This document shows positions 16,227-24,079 of a stretch of DNA of 64,000 nt, in pieces; the first letter of the stretch is position 1, and the number at the start of each line of letters is the position of its first letter. Origin of the DNA: a virus. The position numbers were made by a program, and so were the translations under genes. The notes beneath the pieces were generated by a model. It worked only from the letters and a program-made list of their open reading frames with translations, was not told the DNA's origin and ran no database searches. The stretch is taken from the IMG/VR virus record IMGVR_UViG_3300032053_000011, positions 62,001 to 126,000 of that record. One strand, written 5' to 3'.

Positions 16227-16421
16227 ATGATCCTCTACTTCAAAGTCGGCTCGCTGCCCGGGATGCACATGCGCGTGGTTCGCAAGCGCAAGCCGCCAGT
16301 CATTGGCGAGTGCTTCAAGATCGTCGACCCGAAGGAGAAGTACGCACGTCATGAGCCCGTGCGTCTTCTCGAGATTCGCGATGTGAGCAGCGGGACGCTC
16401 TACGTTGTGGAGCGTTTCTGA
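16227..16421 (+). CDS. Small basic unknown protein
   Basis: A 64-residue protein (MILYFKVGSLPGMHMRVVRKRKPPVIGEC). An AGGA lies about 14 bases upstream of the ATG; a TTG at 16212 in frame is possible. Beta-rich with a basic patch. It overlaps the RNase HI gene by one base (TGATG) and is cotranscribed with it. Confidence 0.55.
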   Translation: MILYFKVGSLPGMHMRVVRKRKPPVIGECFKIVDPKEKYARHEPVRLLEIRDVSSGTLYVVERF

Positions 16422-17212
16422 TGCCTCGTTACGTCGTGACGGCACGCAAGGACAGGCTCTATCTCGAACATGTCCGATTGCTGGCGGAGCTCGAGGAGCC
16501 TGCCTACGGCGGCTTTGACGCCGCCCTCGTGGCCGATCGGACAATGCTTTGCGGCGCGCCTCTGTTCCACGGGTGGGACACGCGGCTGCCGCTGCCACGT
16601 CCGAAGGGACGTCGCTCCGACACGTGGTGCACCGTCTGTCGAGATGCCTACCTCGCGGCGGTCCATCCGGCGGCGCCGGTGAAGCCTCCGCGCGTGAAGC
16701 GCTACCGTGGCGAGTACACGCATCCCGATACCGCAGCGGGACTCGAGGGCCTCGTCGCATGGACGGACGGCAGCGGTACGTTCCAGCATTCACCGGCGGC
16801 GATCGGTGTAGTCGTCAGCGCTGATGGCGAGGTGATCTGCGAAGCATCGCAGTACGTCGGTCGCGGCACCAACAACGTCGCTGAACTCTGGGCCATCGGT
16901 CGGACACTCGCGATCGTGTACGCGATCGCACGAACACGCGACGTGCCGTTGCAGATTCGCTCGGACAGCTCCTTCGCCATTGGTGCGGTCAGGCACGGTT
17001 CTGCATGGGAGCTCGACCCGGCGTCAACGGTCGGCGCCCTTGGCCTCAAGGTGCGTGCCGAAGTCGCCCGCTGGCCGCAGATCGACCTCACCCTGGTGGC
17101 GGGCCACAGCGGAGTGCTCGGGAACGAACGTGCGGATTGGCTTGCCGGACGTGCTCGCAAGGCATTCATCGCTGCCACGCAAACCGAGTCTCATGACGAT
17201 GGAGTGTTTTGA
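16421..17212 (+). CDS. rnhA: RNase HI with N-terminal Cys/His module
   Basis: A 263-residue protein. The C-terminal 150 residues are a type I RNase H: Asp116 in WTDGSG, Glu155 in NNVAELWAIG, Asp182 in IRSDSS, and His/Asp239 in AGHSGVLGNERADWLAG, the complete catalytic set. It cuts the RNA strand of RNA-DNA hybrids, for example in primers or R-loops. The first 100 residues are extra and include CGAPLFHGW and WCTVCRDAYL, perhaps a zinc-binding site for hybrid recognition. It lies upstream of the replication block, which fits a role in DNA synthesis. Confidence 0.9.
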   Translation: MPRYVVTARKDRLYLEHVRLLAELEEPAYGGFDAALVADRTMLCGAPLFHGWDTRLPLPRPKGRRSDTWCTVCRDAYLAAVHPAAPVKPPRVKRYRGEYTHPDTAAGLEGLVAWTDGSGTFQHSPAAIGVVVSADGEVICEASQYVGRGTNNVAELWAIGRTLAIVYAIARTRDVPLQIRSDSSFAIGAVRHGSAWELDPASTVGALGLKVRAEVARWPQIDLTLVAGHSGVLGNERADWLAGRARKAFIAATQTESHDDGVF

Positions 17213-17433
17213 TGGTCACCAACTATCGCACCCTGGCGTCCGTTCATCCTGGACCGCATCCACCGGGTTGCCAGTGCGGCACGAGTCTCGAGGTCCGCCA
17301 AGCCTATGCTGCCATCGGCGGCTGGTGGCACACCGAGGAGTGCAAACAGTGGAAGATCGCCGTCGAAATTTGGAAGCGCACCAATGAGCTGTCACCAGAG
17401 ATGGTCCGCGACTTCCAAAGTGCGAGCCTCTGA
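17212..17433 (+). CDS. Small unknown protein
   Basis: A 73-residue protein (MVTNYRTLASVHPGPHPPGCQCGTSLEVRQAYAAIGGWWHTEECKQW). The ATG shares bases with the RNase HI stop. CQC and a second Cys after a conserved-looking His/Glu segment could form a small metal site. No family recognised. Confidence 0.6.
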   Translation: MVTNYRTLASVHPGPHPPGCQCGTSLEVRQAYAAIGGWWHTEECKQWKIAVEIWKRTNELSPEMVRDFQSASL

Positions 17434-17478
17434 TCTCGGCGATCGTCGCGGCGCTCTGGGTTAGATGGTAGGAGACGC

Positions 17479-17547
17479 ATGACCAACTACAAACAGAACA
17501 CGAACCTGAAGTCCAACCTCACGCTGCTCCCATTGGTGCCCCAATGA
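17479..17547 (+). CDS. 22-residue peptide upstream of a Cys-rich protein
   Basis: A very short frame, MTNYKQNTNLKSNLTLLPLVPQ, with an excellent GGAG five bases before the ATG, better than most genes here. Its stop overlaps the ATG of the next gene (ATGA). It is Asn/Leu-rich and lacks acidic residues. It may be a real peptide or a leader that brings ribosomes to the next gene. Confidence 0.45.
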   Translation: MTNYKQNTNLKSNLTLLPLVPQ

Positions 17548-17846
17548 CTGCGCCAGAGGCAACGCACTGGATGTGCCGCTGCGTCGCGGCGCCGCGCAAC
17601 CGGGTCCACATCACGCACCCCGGGTGCCACGAGTGCGGCGCGAAGCAGACGGACCCGCCGCCGCAGGATCCAGTCGTCGCCGCCGAGCGCCGCGGTCGCG
17701 TCGTGGGCATGGAGGAAGCGGCTGCAATCCTCGAGTCCATGCGTGTCCCGAACAGCGACATGCCTTCGGTTCACGAGAAGAACAGGGCGCTGTACTACGC
17801 CATCGAACGTATCCGCGCCGCCATCAATGCACCGAGGACGCCGTGA
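17544..17846 (+). CDS. Small Cys-containing unknown protein
   Basis: A 100-residue protein. The N-terminal part has WMCRCVAAP followed by HPGCHECG, a CxC...CxxC set likely to bind zinc. The rest is helical (GMEEAAAILESMR, KNRALYYAIERIRAAIN). It overlaps both neighbours by four bases. No family recognised. Confidence 0.6.
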   Translation: MTAPEATHWMCRCVAAPRNRVHITHPGCHECGAKQTDPPPQDPVVAAERRGRVVGMEEAAAILESMRVPNSDMPSVHEKNRALYYAIERIRAAINAPRTP

Positions 17847-18046
17847 GCAAGAGGCGTCGCAAGACTCGCGGCTGGACGCTGGCCGGTGCACTCGTCGATG
17901 GCGACCCGCGCATGCCTGCCGCTGCCCTCGCGCATGACATCGCGGAGATCAAACAGGCGGCACAGTACTTCGCCGACATTCGGAAGATCGGCGGCGCGGT
18001 TGGCTCCGGTATCGCCAACGACAACGCCGGGCCAAGAGCGCCATGA
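17843..18046 (+). CDS. Small basic unknown protein
   Basis: A 67-residue protein from a GTG at 17843 overlapping the preceding stop (GTGA). It begins with a basic segment (SKRRRKTRGWTL) and continues with a helix (ALAHDIAEIKQAAQYFADIR). It ends a five-gene unit. A 140-base gap follows. No family recognised. Confidence 0.55.
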   Translation: MSKRRRKTRGWTLAGALVDGDPRMPAAALAHDIAEIKQAAQYFADIRKIGGAVGSGIANDNAGPRAP

Positions 18047-18186
18047 GCGTATCGCTCGATTTCTACATATTGCGCCAGCGGGCACGTTTGTATGGCCGCT
18101 GAACGGGATAAAGGGGGTATGGGGACAGCGACAAGATAGACCATGGTTCCAGATCGAGAACTTGATTGATTGAAGGAGTGAAGACG

Positions 18187-18687
18187 ATGGCTACGAAACC
18201 GAAGGCAGCGCTGAATGGTTCGGAGTGGGTTGGTGCAGCCGATGCGGCCCGGTTCGGGCAGGTGCATCAGAAGCAACTCACGCAGCACGCCAAGATGGAC
18301 CACTTTCGGAGGGCCAAGGACCCGACGACGGGTCGGTGGAAGTACAATGTTGCGGACCTGGAGGCCTATGCGGCCCGCGATCGCACCAAGGGTCGCAAGC
18401 GCAAGTACGTGCGGCCATCCAGCGTCGAGAGCGCGGCCAGCGAGAAGGCACCTGCGCCCAGGAACACCAGGAACGGCCATGCCAATGGCGACGTGGCTCC
18501 TGGTGTTGTGGCGAGAGTTGCAGGGCGGCACGCCGTATCAATCGCGCCGGTTCCACCCGTGACCAGCTCGCGCGCAGAATTCTTCGCGTGGATCGATGCC
18601 GGGATTCAGGCGAACTGGCTCGGTGGAGATGAGGCTCTCGAGGTCATCAAGCGCCAGCTTCCGATCGCTCCATCCGCCTCGCACTAG
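18187..18687 (+). CDS. Helix-turn-helix (MerR/excisionase-like) DNA-binding protein
   Basis: A 166-residue protein. The ATG at 18187 has AGGAG eight bases upstream. Residues 12-60 (VGAADAARFGQVHQKQLTQH...TGRWKYNVADLEAYAA) form a helix-turn-helix and beta-wing of the HTH_17/excisionase type, where ADAAR starts the first helix and YNVADLEAYAA closes the wing. A basic linker and Pro/Ala-rich region follow, then a helical tail. It may be an excisionase-like or transcriptional regulator. Confidence 0.65.
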   Translation: MATKPKAALNGSEWVGAADAARFGQVHQKQLTQHAKMDHFRRAKDPTTGRWKYNVADLEAYAARDRTKGRKRKYVRPSSVESAASEKAPAPRNTRNGHANGDVAPGVVARVAGRHAVSIAPVPPVTSSRAEFFAWIDAGIQANWLGGDEALEVIKRQLPIAPSASH

Positions 18688-18723
18688 CTGCCACCATCCG
18701 AGCGCATGCGGTAGCATCGCTCG

Positions 18724-19029
18724 ATGAGCAATCCGCCAAACCCGCCACCTCCCCCATCGGTTTTCAAGCACACTGATACGAACGGGCCGATCCTGATAGG
18801 CGCGCTGCCCAGCCGGTCCGAGATCATGCACGCGCTTGCGCGCCTTCCACACGCCGAGCGCGTTACGATTCTCGACGAAGCCGCACGCTACGGATCGACC
18901 ACGATCAGCGGCGATACAAGTACGAGGCCGATGAACGATTTCGAGCGCGTGCTACTCGATCGCGCGCTCGAGTCGCCGGTGCTCGCATCCAACCGCGCTG
19001 CCCGGCGCGCGGCACGTGGACGCCGCTGA
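18724..19029 (+). CDS. Small unknown protein, leaderless start
   Basis: A 101-residue protein (MSNPPNPPPPPSVFKH...). TAGCAT ends six bases before the ATG, with no Shine-Dalgarno, so a leaderless transcript is likely. The N-terminus is Pro-rich, the middle is helical (RSEIMHALARLPHAERVTILDEAARY) and the tail is basic (RAARRAARGRR). No family recognised. Confidence 0.6.
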   Translation: MSNPPNPPPPPSVFKHTDTNGPILIGALPSRSEIMHALARLPHAERVTILDEAARYGSTTISGDTSTRPMNDFERVLLDRALESPVLASNRAARRAARGRR

Positions 19030-19154
19030 CGGCGTTGTGGTGTCCGAGCGATCGGCCCACGACCCATGGTGTGCCGTCCTGCGACCGCGTAATGCAACGC
19101 GTTGCGATGCGTGTTCATGAGCGGGTGCACGGGGCGTCTGTCACGACCTCTTCG

Positions 19155-19247
19155 ATTCTTCTGGACACGACTTAACCGCTGGGAATTCCGTTTGAATGCG
19201 ATAATCGCATCAAAGTCTTGCCAATTCTTCTGGACCGCTGATAAGTC
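19155..19247 (+). promoter_or_regulatory. Promoter with direct repeats and a palindrome, upstream of the RHH gene
   Basis: The 12-mer ATTCTTCTGGAC occurs twice, at 19155 and 19224, and the perfect palindrome TGCGATAATCGCA lies between them at 19197-19209. The second repeat is in the spacer of TTGCCA-N18-TAAGTC, whose -10 ends six bases before the RHH start. This is the layout expected for autoregulation. The rest of the 19030-19253 gap holds no gene. Confidence 0.55.
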
Positions 19248-19253
19248 TCGTTC

Positions 19254-19487
19254 ATGACGCAGAACGCAGCGGCTCGATCTACCAAGCGGGGACGTCGGCC
19301 GCTCCACGGCGAGAGCATGATATCGGTCACGTGCGATGTTCCGAGAGCGGTCCATGACCGCGCCCGTGAGCTCGCGAAACGGACCGATCGAACCATGGCG
19401 TTCGTGATCCGCGAAGCACTATCGGGTTATCTGGATATCGCTGAGAGCAACGACGTGCAGCCGATGATTGAGCCGACCGGCATCTGA
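19254..19487 (+). CDS. Ribbon-helix-helix regulator (CopG/antitoxin-like)
   Basis: A 77-residue protein. After a basic arm (STKRGRRPLHG) comes ISVTCDVPRAVHDRARELAKRTDRTMAFVIREALSGYLD, a ribbon-helix-helix domain: one strand and two helices with the typical hydrophobic spacing. Such proteins bind direct repeats as dimers of dimers, and two 12-bp repeats lie just upstream. No toxin of a known class follows, so it is called a regulator, not an antitoxin. Confidence 0.75.
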   Translation: MTQNAAARSTKRGRRPLHGESMISVTCDVPRAVHDRARELAKRTDRTMAFVIREALSGYLDIAESNDVQPMIEPTGI

Positions 19488-19509
19488 CAGAGCGGTTGTT
19501 TGTGTCGGC

Positions 19510-20043
19510 GTGTTTGACGTGTCCGAGATCGGAAGCACTGGGCTGTCGATGCCTGTCATGGGGGTCATTGTGTCGCCATCCGACGCCGCGCGCGATGTCC
19601 GAGGTCCGCTGAAACTGGCGAAGCCAGTGGACCCATTGGGCCATCTGTCACGGACGGTGCACCTCGTACACCAGTTTCTGTTCGTTCGCGCAGCGGGCAG
19701 AGATCTTCCGGCCGCCGACGTACTGCCGTTGATCCGCCATGCCAATTCGGAACCGCTGCCGTTCGCCGAGGCGATGGCTCGGCAGGGCGCGACGGAGATC
19801 TTGGCCATCCTGGTGGCGGAGAGACTGGCGCTCGAACTGCCAAGCGGCGACTGGCAGATCATCAGGCTTGCGCAACGCGAGAACGCCGCGATCTTCGCGG
19901 GCAGCGCGAACCTCGCGCAGTGGGATGCCGACTTCGTGACCGTGCTGGCGCTGGTGGACGAGAACAACGCGCTCGATGAGATGCTGCCTGAGACATGGGG
20001 CGCAGCACTCGACTCGATTGCCAATGAGAGGATCACTCGATGA
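19510..20043 (+). CDS. Unknown protein
   Basis: About 177 residues if read from the GTG at 19510; a second GTG at 19519 and an ATG at 19549 are also possible, and the start is uncertain. The body is alpha/beta with MPVMGVIVSPSDAARD, HLVHQFLFVRAAG, ATEILAILVAERLALELP and FVTVLALVDENNALDEML. The stop overlaps the next ATG (ATGA). No family recognised. Confidence 0.55.
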   Translation: MFDVSEIGSTGLSMPVMGVIVSPSDAARDVRGPLKLAKPVDPLGHLSRTVHLVHQFLFVRAAGRDLPAADVLPLIRHANSEPLPFAEAMARQGATEILAILVAERLALELPSGDWQIIRLAQRENAAIFAGSANLAQWDADFVTVLALVDENNALDEMLPETWGAALDSIANERITR

Positions 20044-21056
20044 ATGAGCCAATCCGTGAGCTGATCCCCGATGTCCGATACTACTGGCACGGTGACCAGC
20101 ACGAATCCGAGTCACGCCTCCTTTATGATCGACCGTCGGACGCCTTTGTCGCGTGGAATACATTCCCGCTCACAGAGGATAGCGAGTACGCATACCGCGT
20201 TCAGGATGCCCTCAACTTCGTGCCGCGTGGCTATACACGCCCAGCCGACGCGCCAAACATCTTCGGGCATGAGCCTCCGATGGTGAGTACCGAGCTGACG
20301 GCATTGCCCGTGATCGAGTCTAGGAATTCGAGGGAGCATTGGCGCTACCCACCAGAGTTCTGGTGTTGCGGTAACTGGGACAAGGCTATCGAGGAGGGTT
20401 TTGAACGCAGCCTTCTGTACTTCGGCGACAGCGAGCCGATCGGTGTCGTTCTTCGCGCGGCATCGCGTGGAGCATTCGATCGGTTCGCGGATGCATGCGA
20501 CGTCGATGACTCACGCCTTCGATGCAAGCAGTGGCGCAAGACATCGATGCAAGCGGCACTATCGCTCAGGTCGCAATTGCATGCGGATGATGCCCGTCTT
20601 TCGAACGAACACCGCCCCATTGGTGGCGTCACGTTGGCATTCCATGATGGACAGCCGTGCTTCTTGTGGCGCCTCCGTTCTCAGCACTTCGCCGGGATCG
20701 TGGTGATCGTCGAGGCCGACCGCTGGACTGCTGAGCGGTGCAGACGAGAGTCATGCGCAGCCTGTTCGAGCGCGCACACTGTCAGGCTTCCCCCCACGGG
20801 ATGGGTCTACTTCTTCCGTGACACGTCGGGACGCATCAAGATCGGGACCACGATCACCATTCCAAAGCGGTTCGGGAACATCCAGACGGCGAGCGCTGAG
20901 AACATCATCATGATCGCCAAGATTCCTGGCGGCAAACAGGTGGAGACGATGCTTCACGAGCGTTTCAAAGCCGATCGTACTCGTGGGGACGGAGAGTGGT
21001 TCATGCCATCAAAGGACCTGCTCACGATGATCAAACAGTTGAAAGGCGGCGATTGA
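20040..21056 (+). CDS. Protein with C-terminal GIY-YIG (T5orf172-like) domain
   Basis: A 338-residue protein. Residues 1-250 are unrecognised, with several Trp-rich segments and CDVDDSRLRCKQW near 155. Residues 254-335 form a GIY-YIG nuclease-like domain of the T5orf172/MUG113 type: GWVYFFRDTSGRIKIGTT for the two motif strands, an Arg in the following helix (IPKRFG), the Glu in QVETMLHERF, and TRGDGEWFMPS at the end. The domain cuts DNA in homing enzymes. The next gene contains a diverged copy of it, and the two overlap by one base. Confidence 0.75.
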   Translation: MNEPIRELIPDVRYYWHGDQHESESRLLYDRPSDAFVAWNTFPLTEDSEYAYRVQDALNFVPRGYTRPADAPNIFGHEPPMVSTELTALPVIESRNSREHWRYPPEFWCCGNWDKAIEEGFERSLLYFGDSEPIGVVLRAASRGAFDRFADACDVDDSRLRCKQWRKTSMQAALSLRSQLHADDARLSNEHRPIGGVTLAFHDGQPCFLWRLRSQHFAGIVVIVEADRWTAERCRRESCAACSSAHTVRLPPTGWVYFFRDTSGRIKIGTTITIPKRFGNIQTASAENIIMIAKIPGGKQVETMLHERFKADRTRGDGEWFMPSKDLLTMIKQLKGGD

Positions 21057-22663
21057 TGTCGGGGCGCATCCGTACCATCAAGCCGGAATTGATCGACGAT
21101 GAGAAGACCGCCTCACTGTCACACCTCGAGTTCCGGCTGTTCATCGCGTTCATTGTCACGGCGGACGACTATGGGAATCTTCGTGGCGAGCCTTCGATGT
21201 TGCGTGGACAACTGCTCTGGGCACTGGGTACGCCGGTCGCCGAGGTGGTGGCAGCGATGGACGTTCTCGAAGAGGTCGGATTGATCGACGCGTACATTGT
21301 CCGTGGTCAGCGTTACCTCCATATCGCGGGCTGGTCGAAGCATCAGAAGGTCGATAAACCGGGCAAGCCGCGCGTTCCGAGTCCAACCGATCCAGAGCGG
21401 ATTGAGGAGCGGCGCTGGAAGACGTACTTCATCCGGCTTGGCGACGATGGCCCGATTCGCATCGGCAAGACGATTCACATGGCGACCTGCATCACCAAGC
21501 TCCAGGCGACTGCCAGGGCTCCGTTGCAAGTACTGCGGGTCGTTGATGCAAACGTCGAGGCCGTTTGTCAGAAGCGGTTCAAGGGCTCGCGCACCGAAGG
21601 CGAATGGTTCGCGCCCACGCGCGAGCTGCTGGAGTACATCGCGACTGAACCGTTCGCCGACGACGTGCCGCCCGCTCCCATCGTGACGCCGGGTCAGGGC
21701 GAGCTGGTGCTTCGCCATCCGCCAGTCGCGCCGCCAGCTCTCGCAAAACCACCCGGACCCACAGCACCCCCCATCGGTGCGACGGCGCCCATGATGGCGC
21801 ATACCGGCACGCCGACTGACACACAAGTTCTGCCTGTGGAAACTACAGCGGAACCTGTTGCTGCGAGCGATTCGCGAATCATTCGCGAGACTCTCGCGAC
21901 TGACCTCCGACCTCCGACCCCGAATCCGACCACGACCACGACCGACCAGTCGAGCGGTCTGGTCGCCCCGGTTCCAGCGATCCCGATCAAGTCGCAGACC
22001 GAGACCCAGGCCGAGACGGACTCGCAACGCGAGGCGCGGCTCGAGCGCATCACTCGGAGCCTGACCGATCGCCAGCACGGCGATGGTGTCGACTGGACGG
22101 CCGAAGGGAATCGGCTTCGGAAGGAATCCAAGGGGCGGTTGCGGACGTCATGCAGTCCGGTGCAGGCCGAGGAATTCGGACGTGCGATGCGATCGCTCGC
22201 GGACCAGCATGAACGGCCAGCATCCGAGCTCGTGACCCTGCTCGCCGATCACGCTCGCGAAACGGACACGTGGGCATGGATGACCACATCGAATCCCGGC
22301 ATGGGGTACCTGCTGAGAAATGGTGCAGAGGCGCTCGTCGAGGCGATCGAGAAAGCGCTGGCCTGGGAAGCTGCTGGGAAGCCGGAGTCATCTGGCTCAG
22401 CGCCATCCAGCGGACCGTCCAACGCGCCTTCTGGGCCGACCAATGAGGAATATCTGACATCCTTGCGTGCCCGTCGGGCCGACGTCGCCGAGATGCGCGC
22501 GCCACGGCCGATGTCCGCGGAGGATACACGCGCCGCCGCAGAAGTAAGTCGTACGGCTCTTCAAAAGCTCCGCGCTGACCGAGCCGAGACAGATCGCATC
22601 GCGAACTATGCGCGCTTTGGTGAGGTGGCGCCTACGCTCAACCAGCCAACGGAGCCCAATTGA
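21056..22663 (+). CDS. Replication initiator/helicase-loader-like protein with internal GIY-YIG domain
   Basis: A 535-residue protein. The first 115 residues (SGRIRTIKPELIDDEKTASL, LFIAFIVTADDYGNLRG, LEEVGLIDAYIVRGQRYLHI, WSKHQKVDKPGKPRVPSP) match the winged-helix N-domain of phage replisome organiser and DnaD-like proteins. Residues 120-200 are a GIY-YIG-like domain (YFIRLGDDGPIRIGKT, CQKRFKGSRTEGEWFAP) in which the YIG side is diverged. A long Pro/Thr-rich linker follows, then a helical C-domain (about 345-470). The start at 21056 shares bases with the upstream stop. It likely opens the origin or loads the DnaB encoded next. Confidence 0.75.
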   Translation: MSGRIRTIKPELIDDEKTASLSHLEFRLFIAFIVTADDYGNLRGEPSMLRGQLLWALGTPVAEVVAAMDVLEEVGLIDAYIVRGQRYLHIAGWSKHQKVDKPGKPRVPSPTDPERIEERRWKTYFIRLGDDGPIRIGKTIHMATCITKLQATARAPLQVLRVVDANVEAVCQKRFKGSRTEGEWFAPTRELLEYIATEPFADDVPPAPIVTPGQGELVLRHPPVAPPALAKPPGPTAPPIGATAPMMAHTGTPTDTQVLPVETTAEPVAASDSRIIRETLATDLRPPTPNPTTTTTDQSSGLVAPVPAIPIKSQTETQAETDSQREARLERITRSLTDRQHGDGVDWTAEGNRLRKESKGRLRTSCSPVQAEEFGRAMRSLADQHERPASELVTLLADHARETDTWAWMTTSNPGMGYLLRNGAEALVEAIEKALAWEAAGKPESSGSAPSSGPSNAPSGPTNEEYLTSLRARRADVAEMRAPRPMSAEDTRAAAEVSRTALQKLRADRAETDRIANYARFGEVAPTLNQPTEPN

Positions 22664-24069
22664 CTCTGCAATCGATCCGCACCAACAAACCGGCTGAATT
22701 GGCTGTTCTCGGTGATGCGATGGCGCACAAGGGTGCCATCGCGATCCTGAAAGGAATCCTCGGCATAGAGGACTTCTACTGGCCCGAGAACAGTACCATC
22801 TGGGCAGCAATGGTCGCGCTCGAAGAGCGCGGAGTAAGCATTGACCCGGTCACTATTGCCGACGAACTACGAACGATTCGTCGGCTGAATACGGTCAGTG
22901 GTCTCGTCGACATCGAGACACTGAAGTACCACGCCGGACGGGACATCGATGCTGTGGAATCCCATGCCCGCATCGTGGCTGGCCTCGCGATGGCGCGCCG
23001 CATCGAGTCCACTGCGCAGTCCATCGCAGCGCTCGCCCTCGATCCGTCCATCGCCGTGCCGGACTTCGCCGACCGCGCGATCACAGCATTATCTGAGGCC
23101 ACCAAACAGCGGGATGTACGGGCGCCCGCAGCGATGATCGACATGGCTGAAGATCTTACGAAGCGCATCGAGCAACAAGCAGATGCTCCAGAAGGCATCA
23201 CCGGTGTTCCTTCCGGGCTTACTCAACTCGATGCCATCACGTCTGGTCTTCAGCCCGGGACGCTCGTGATCGTCGCGGCGAGACCAGCGATGGGAAAATC
23301 CAGCCTCGCGACGAAGTTGGTGAAGGCCTGCGCGGAACGCAACAACTCAGGCAACAAGGCCTCGCTGCTGTTCTCTCTCGAGATGCCCAACAAAGAGCAG
23401 TTCGAACGCATCGCTTGTGAGCAGGCCTCGATCGATGCGAAGAAGATCAAACGGCGGCAGTTGACTTCGGACGATATGACAGGGCTCACCAGCGCTTTGA
23501 ACTACGTCGCAACGTTGCCGATTTTCATCGACGATGACTCGTCCGTGACCCCGCAGGACCTGCGCGCCCGCGCTCTACGGCAGCATTCACGCACGCCGCT
23601 CGGCCTGATCGCCATCGACTATCTCCAGCTCATCATGCCTCCGCGCACGATGGGGCGCGACACACGTGAACGACAGGTTACCGTCATCGCCGAAGCGCTC
23701 AAGGCGCTGGCCAAAGAATTGAATATTCCGGTCGTTGCCCTCGCACAACTGAATCGATCACTTGAGGAACGGCCAGACAAGCGACCGCGGCTTTCAGATC
23801 TCCGCGAGAGCGGAGGACTGGAGCAATCCGCCGACCTCGTGCTCTTCATCTATCGGGACGACTACTACAATAAGGACTCGGCCGACAAAGGCATCGCCGA
23901 ACTCATTGTTGCGAAGCAGCGCGGCGGCGATACGAGCACAGCCTATGCGCGATGGATCGCAACGCTGACGCGCTTTCAGGATCTATCAGACGAGGAACTC
24001 GAAGAACTCGATAATCGCAAGGCGGCGCCAAATAACGTCGTGCCAATGCGGCCAAGGAACAGAGCATGA
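22660..24069 (+). CDS. dnaB: Replicative DnaB-type helicase
   Basis: A 469-residue DnaB homologue with both domains. The N-domain (AELAVLGDAM...ENSTIWAAMVALEERGVSIDPVTIADEL) needs the TTG start at 22660, which overlaps the preceding stop (TTGA). The C-domain has Walker A (RPAMGKSS, about 210), the H1a segment SLLFSLEM, Walker B LIAIDYLQL, SRSLEERPDKRP-type motif H3 (LNRSLEERPDKRPRLSDLRESG), EQSADLVLFIYRDDYY and RGGDTSTA with the Arg finger. It unwinds DNA ahead of the replication fork. The upstream gene is its likely loader and a truncated paralogue follows. Confidence 0.93.
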   Translation: MTLQSIRTNKPAELAVLGDAMAHKGAIAILKGILGIEDFYWPENSTIWAAMVALEERGVSIDPVTIADELRTIRRLNTVSGLVDIETLKYHAGRDIDAVESHARIVAGLAMARRIESTAQSIAALALDPSIAVPDFADRAITALSEATKQRDVRAPAAMIDMAEDLTKRIEQQADAPEGITGVPSGLTQLDAITSGLQPGTLVIVAARPAMGKSSLATKLVKACAERNNSGNKASLLFSLEMPNKEQFERIACEQASIDAKKIKRRQLTSDDMTGLTSALNYVATLPIFIDDDSSVTPQDLRARALRQHSRTPLGLIAIDYLQLIMPPRTMGRDTRERQVTVIAEALKALAKELNIPVVALAQLNRSLEERPDKRPRLSDLRESGGLEQSADLVLFIYRDDYYNKDSADKGIAELIVAKQRGGDTSTAYARWIATLTRFQDLSDEELEELDNRKAAPNNVVPMRPRNRA

Positions 24070-24079
24070 GGGCAAGATC

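Noticed and set aside
19254-20043. Toxin-antitoxin pair formed by the RHH protein and the following protein
   Set aside because: The following protein has no recognisable toxin fold (no RelE, PIN, HipA, MazF or Zeta motif) and the spacing is not overlap-coupled.
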